A DNA stretch of 64,000 nt, from the NCBI GenBank assembly GCA_040357565.1, contig JBDODJ010000043.1, one strand, 5' to 3'. The position numbers were made by a program, and so were the translations under genes. Below the pieces are notes generated by a model. That model was given only the letters and a program-made list of their open reading frames with translations. It was not told the origin of the DNA and ran no database searches. Position 1 is the stretch's first letter. Every line of letters starts with the position of its first letter. Source of the DNA: Cercozoa sp. M6MM (lineage: Eukaryota; Endomyxa: Ascetosporea). Shown here in pieces: positions 62,254 through 64,000 of the stretch.

Positions 62254-64000
62254 ACACAACACACACACACACACACATGTAGTGTCCAGTCAAGGTATCC
62301 ATGTTCATTGTTACAACAGTGCTGCCTCCAAAACGAAACTCGCCATGCGCCTCCCCGCGCGTGTACTGTCAGGTAAAATTAAGAGAATAGTTGCTACAAC
62401 TGGGGGAACAGGGAGAGGCATTGTATACTCGAGGGTCTTCCGTGTGGTACAGGTGCATGGCACCGACGAACTGAGCTCCAATTGCGATCAAGGCAAAGTC
62501 ACCTATCCATCGATGCGTTATCGCTGTAATACTGAATGCATGTCGCAATGCGTACCAAAAACAGGCGACCGCATGCGGCACACGATGCGTTTCGACCGCG
62601 TGAACACGTCGCAGTCGCTGCGATTTACGGCCACTGGGTTCACCGTGCATCTACACAAGATTCCATCGAGTCGAGTCAAGGCACAGTACAAGACCATGTG
62701 GGAAGCGCACAGTGTCCCGGGTACACGTCGCATCCACAGTTGCTCGCACTCGCAAGGCACGTGCCATTTGTGGTAATCTAATGCCCCAGTGATTCCAGGT
62801 ACCGGAGTACAAACTGTCTTGGTTGCAACACTACCTTGGGGAGCAAGACGCGCCACAACAATGCTACCGTTTTGCAGGTCATACGCGAGTCTGCTCAGGC
62901 ATGGAAGTGCAAGGACGGCACTTTAATTGATAGGATCGAAACTGACTCGGCACAACGTGCGTCGTTTCGTGCATCCAGCAGCGTTGCCACCGAGAACTGG
63001 CGTCCCCTGGTAAATATAAATATACTCATTTGTACACACATGGTACACAATAGATTTGTTCTTATGAACATAGAGCATTTATACGAATATACTATATTAT
63101 AGAGCACTTTATCCACAGCTTGCGTGCCACCGACACGGACTGGAACACGACGCAGCGACAGTCAGCAGGCGACAGAAGGGTCTAAAACAAACCGCCCACT
63201 ATCGCCATACAAACGATCTACCATGTGCCATTTGGTAAAAACTACCTGTGAGTCGCCCTGCAAGGGTCGTGCACTCGGCTTGAGCGAGCGCGCGAAGAAG
63301 TCGTTAAAACATCTGCTCCGAATATAAATTGAGCTTCAGAAACATACCTGGAAACGAGTACCGAAACGAGTCGACCGACCGGTCCAACTCAGAGGTGTCG
63401 ATTTTGTAGCTGTACAGGTGAATCTGCTTTTTTCAGTCAAATCAAAGCCTGTGCTTCAAGTTGGAGCAACTGACCGCCGGATAAAATCGGGAATCAGGGC
63501 TTTCGACGTCACTCGATCCAGTTCAGCACCCTAACGACGAGAAGTTTTGAGTGACATTGAGTTTCACTTCTCTAGCCTGACTGAAAAGAAAGCCACCTTG
63601 GCTCTCGATGCAGTGACGATGAGTTTCTCAGAGACTTTCGGCGGCGTTTGCGCCTGCAGCAGCAGCATTGTGCGCACCCTACAAATACAGAGACTGGAGT
63701 CAGGTGTAAGTCAAGTGAGACACAGCGAAAAGTACCGTTTCGGCACGTGCTCATTGAGCAGCAGTGCGCGTGCTCGATGCACCACTGTTTCGGACAAGTT
63801 TCAGTTTTAAGGGAGTCACACCAAGCAACTCATTTCAACTGACAGACCTCGCAGGGTGAAGTTGCCTCCGCCACTCTGTCCAGTCAACCAAGAGTAGATC
63901 CAAATATCGTCTGACTATCTGAGGTAGCCGACTACCTTGTCTGTGCCTCCAAATGACGAGCGTCGCCACCAGCGCCTCGTTCTATCCAACAAATATGTCA
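61868..64000 (-). CDS. PSD: Phosphatidylserine decarboxylase, 5' end near or past window edge
   Basis: Pyruvoyl enzyme making phosphatidylethanolamine from phosphatidylserine. Reading right to left: LLNEHVPKR, QAQTPPKVSEKLIVTASRA, ELDRVTSKALIPDFIRR, IHLYSYKIDTSELDRSVDSF, CFNDFFARSLKPSARPL, LLSPADCRCVVFQSVSVARK with LWIK, then GRQFSVATLLDA. The core follows: ARLAPQDYHKWHVPCE, VNPVAVN, DVFTRSKRIVCRM, ALIAIGAQFVGAM, then GEFRFGGSTVV with the self-cleavage Ser (GGST in place of bacterial LGST, as in many eukaryotes). After an intron with a gapped GT array the end reads VQFDSDLLYNSE and PIETLVRVRERIGTVRS, stop at 61868. All expected boxes are present and in order. Whether the N-terminus has an organelle-targeting sequence or a C2 domain lies outside the window. 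It pairs functionally with the sphingolipid enzyme at 30.6 kb only in the broad sense of phospholipid head-group chemistry. Confidence 0.92.
62068..62276. repeat. (CA)n microsatellite with 100-N gap, intronic
   Basis: CA on the + strand, so GT on the sense strand of the phosphatidylserine decarboxylase gene; N at 62112-62211. Confidence 0.97.

Noticed and set aside
62290-63327. Plus-strand exons that splice plausibly (for example VPEYKLSWLQHYLG and LSERAKKSLKHLL)
   Set aside because: The minus strand carries all phosphatidylserine decarboxylase boxes in order over the same bases, so the plus-strand reading is coincidental.

Overview
The window is eukaryotic nuclear DNA from a flagellated, single-celled-type organism. 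Its genes are broken into many short exons by small GT-AG introns (about 30-170 bp), and coding regions lie tens to a few hundred bases apart. The genes with clear family identity are eukaryotic: an EFHC-type axonemal protein, ribosomal protein eL21, UBR7, IFT144/WDR19, a sphingomyelin-synthase-like enzyme, USP39/Sad1, a HAD 5'-nucleotidase and phosphatidylserine decarboxylase. The EFHC and IFT144 genes imply a cilium or flagellum. A CHASE-type hybrid histidine kinase and a giant membrane protein with GCC2/GCC3 (ephrin-receptor-like) cysteine repeats point to a free-living protist rather than an animal or fungus. I cannot fix the lineage from sequence alone; a stramenopile or alveolate-like protist is a guess.

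Layout. 1-1925: 3' part of an EFHC1/2-like gene (+). 1926-4835: mostly non-genic, with a gapped GT microsatellite and one copy of a dispersed repeat. 4836-6578: unknown multi-pass membrane protein (-), divergent from eL21 (6720-7503, +). About 7.9-13.07 kb: hybrid histidine kinase (+). 13265-14036: a Mutator-like non-autonomous DNA transposon with perfect 124-bp inverted ends, lodged in the 3' end of an N/Q-rich gene (13994-16097, -). 16444-18444: secreted Cys-rich protein with a GPI-type tail (-). 19029-20952: UBR7 (-). 21519-24147: Q/M-rich protein (+). 24499-30403: IFT144 (+). 30560-31831: sphingomyelin-synthase-like (-). 32975-50691: giant type I membrane protein (+). 51159-54354: USP39 (-). 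54544-57107: LRR protein with a basic tail (+). 57680-60240: NT5DC-type nucleotidase (+). 60941-61844: low-complexity gene (-). 61868 to the window end: phosphatidylserine decarboxylase (-).

Genome-wide habits are visible. Many introns start GTAC rather than GTAAGT. Several introns carry (GT)n arrays, nearly always with GT on the sense strand, and all five assembly gaps lie in such arrays or in a related CA-type array. Several introns also carry sense-strand runs of 9-13 C, often directly after TTAC. No tRNA, rRNA, CRISPR or retrovirus/LTR element was recognised. Exon structures were built by eye from reading frames, splice dinucleotides and family motifs, so gene extents are more reliable than every internal boundary.
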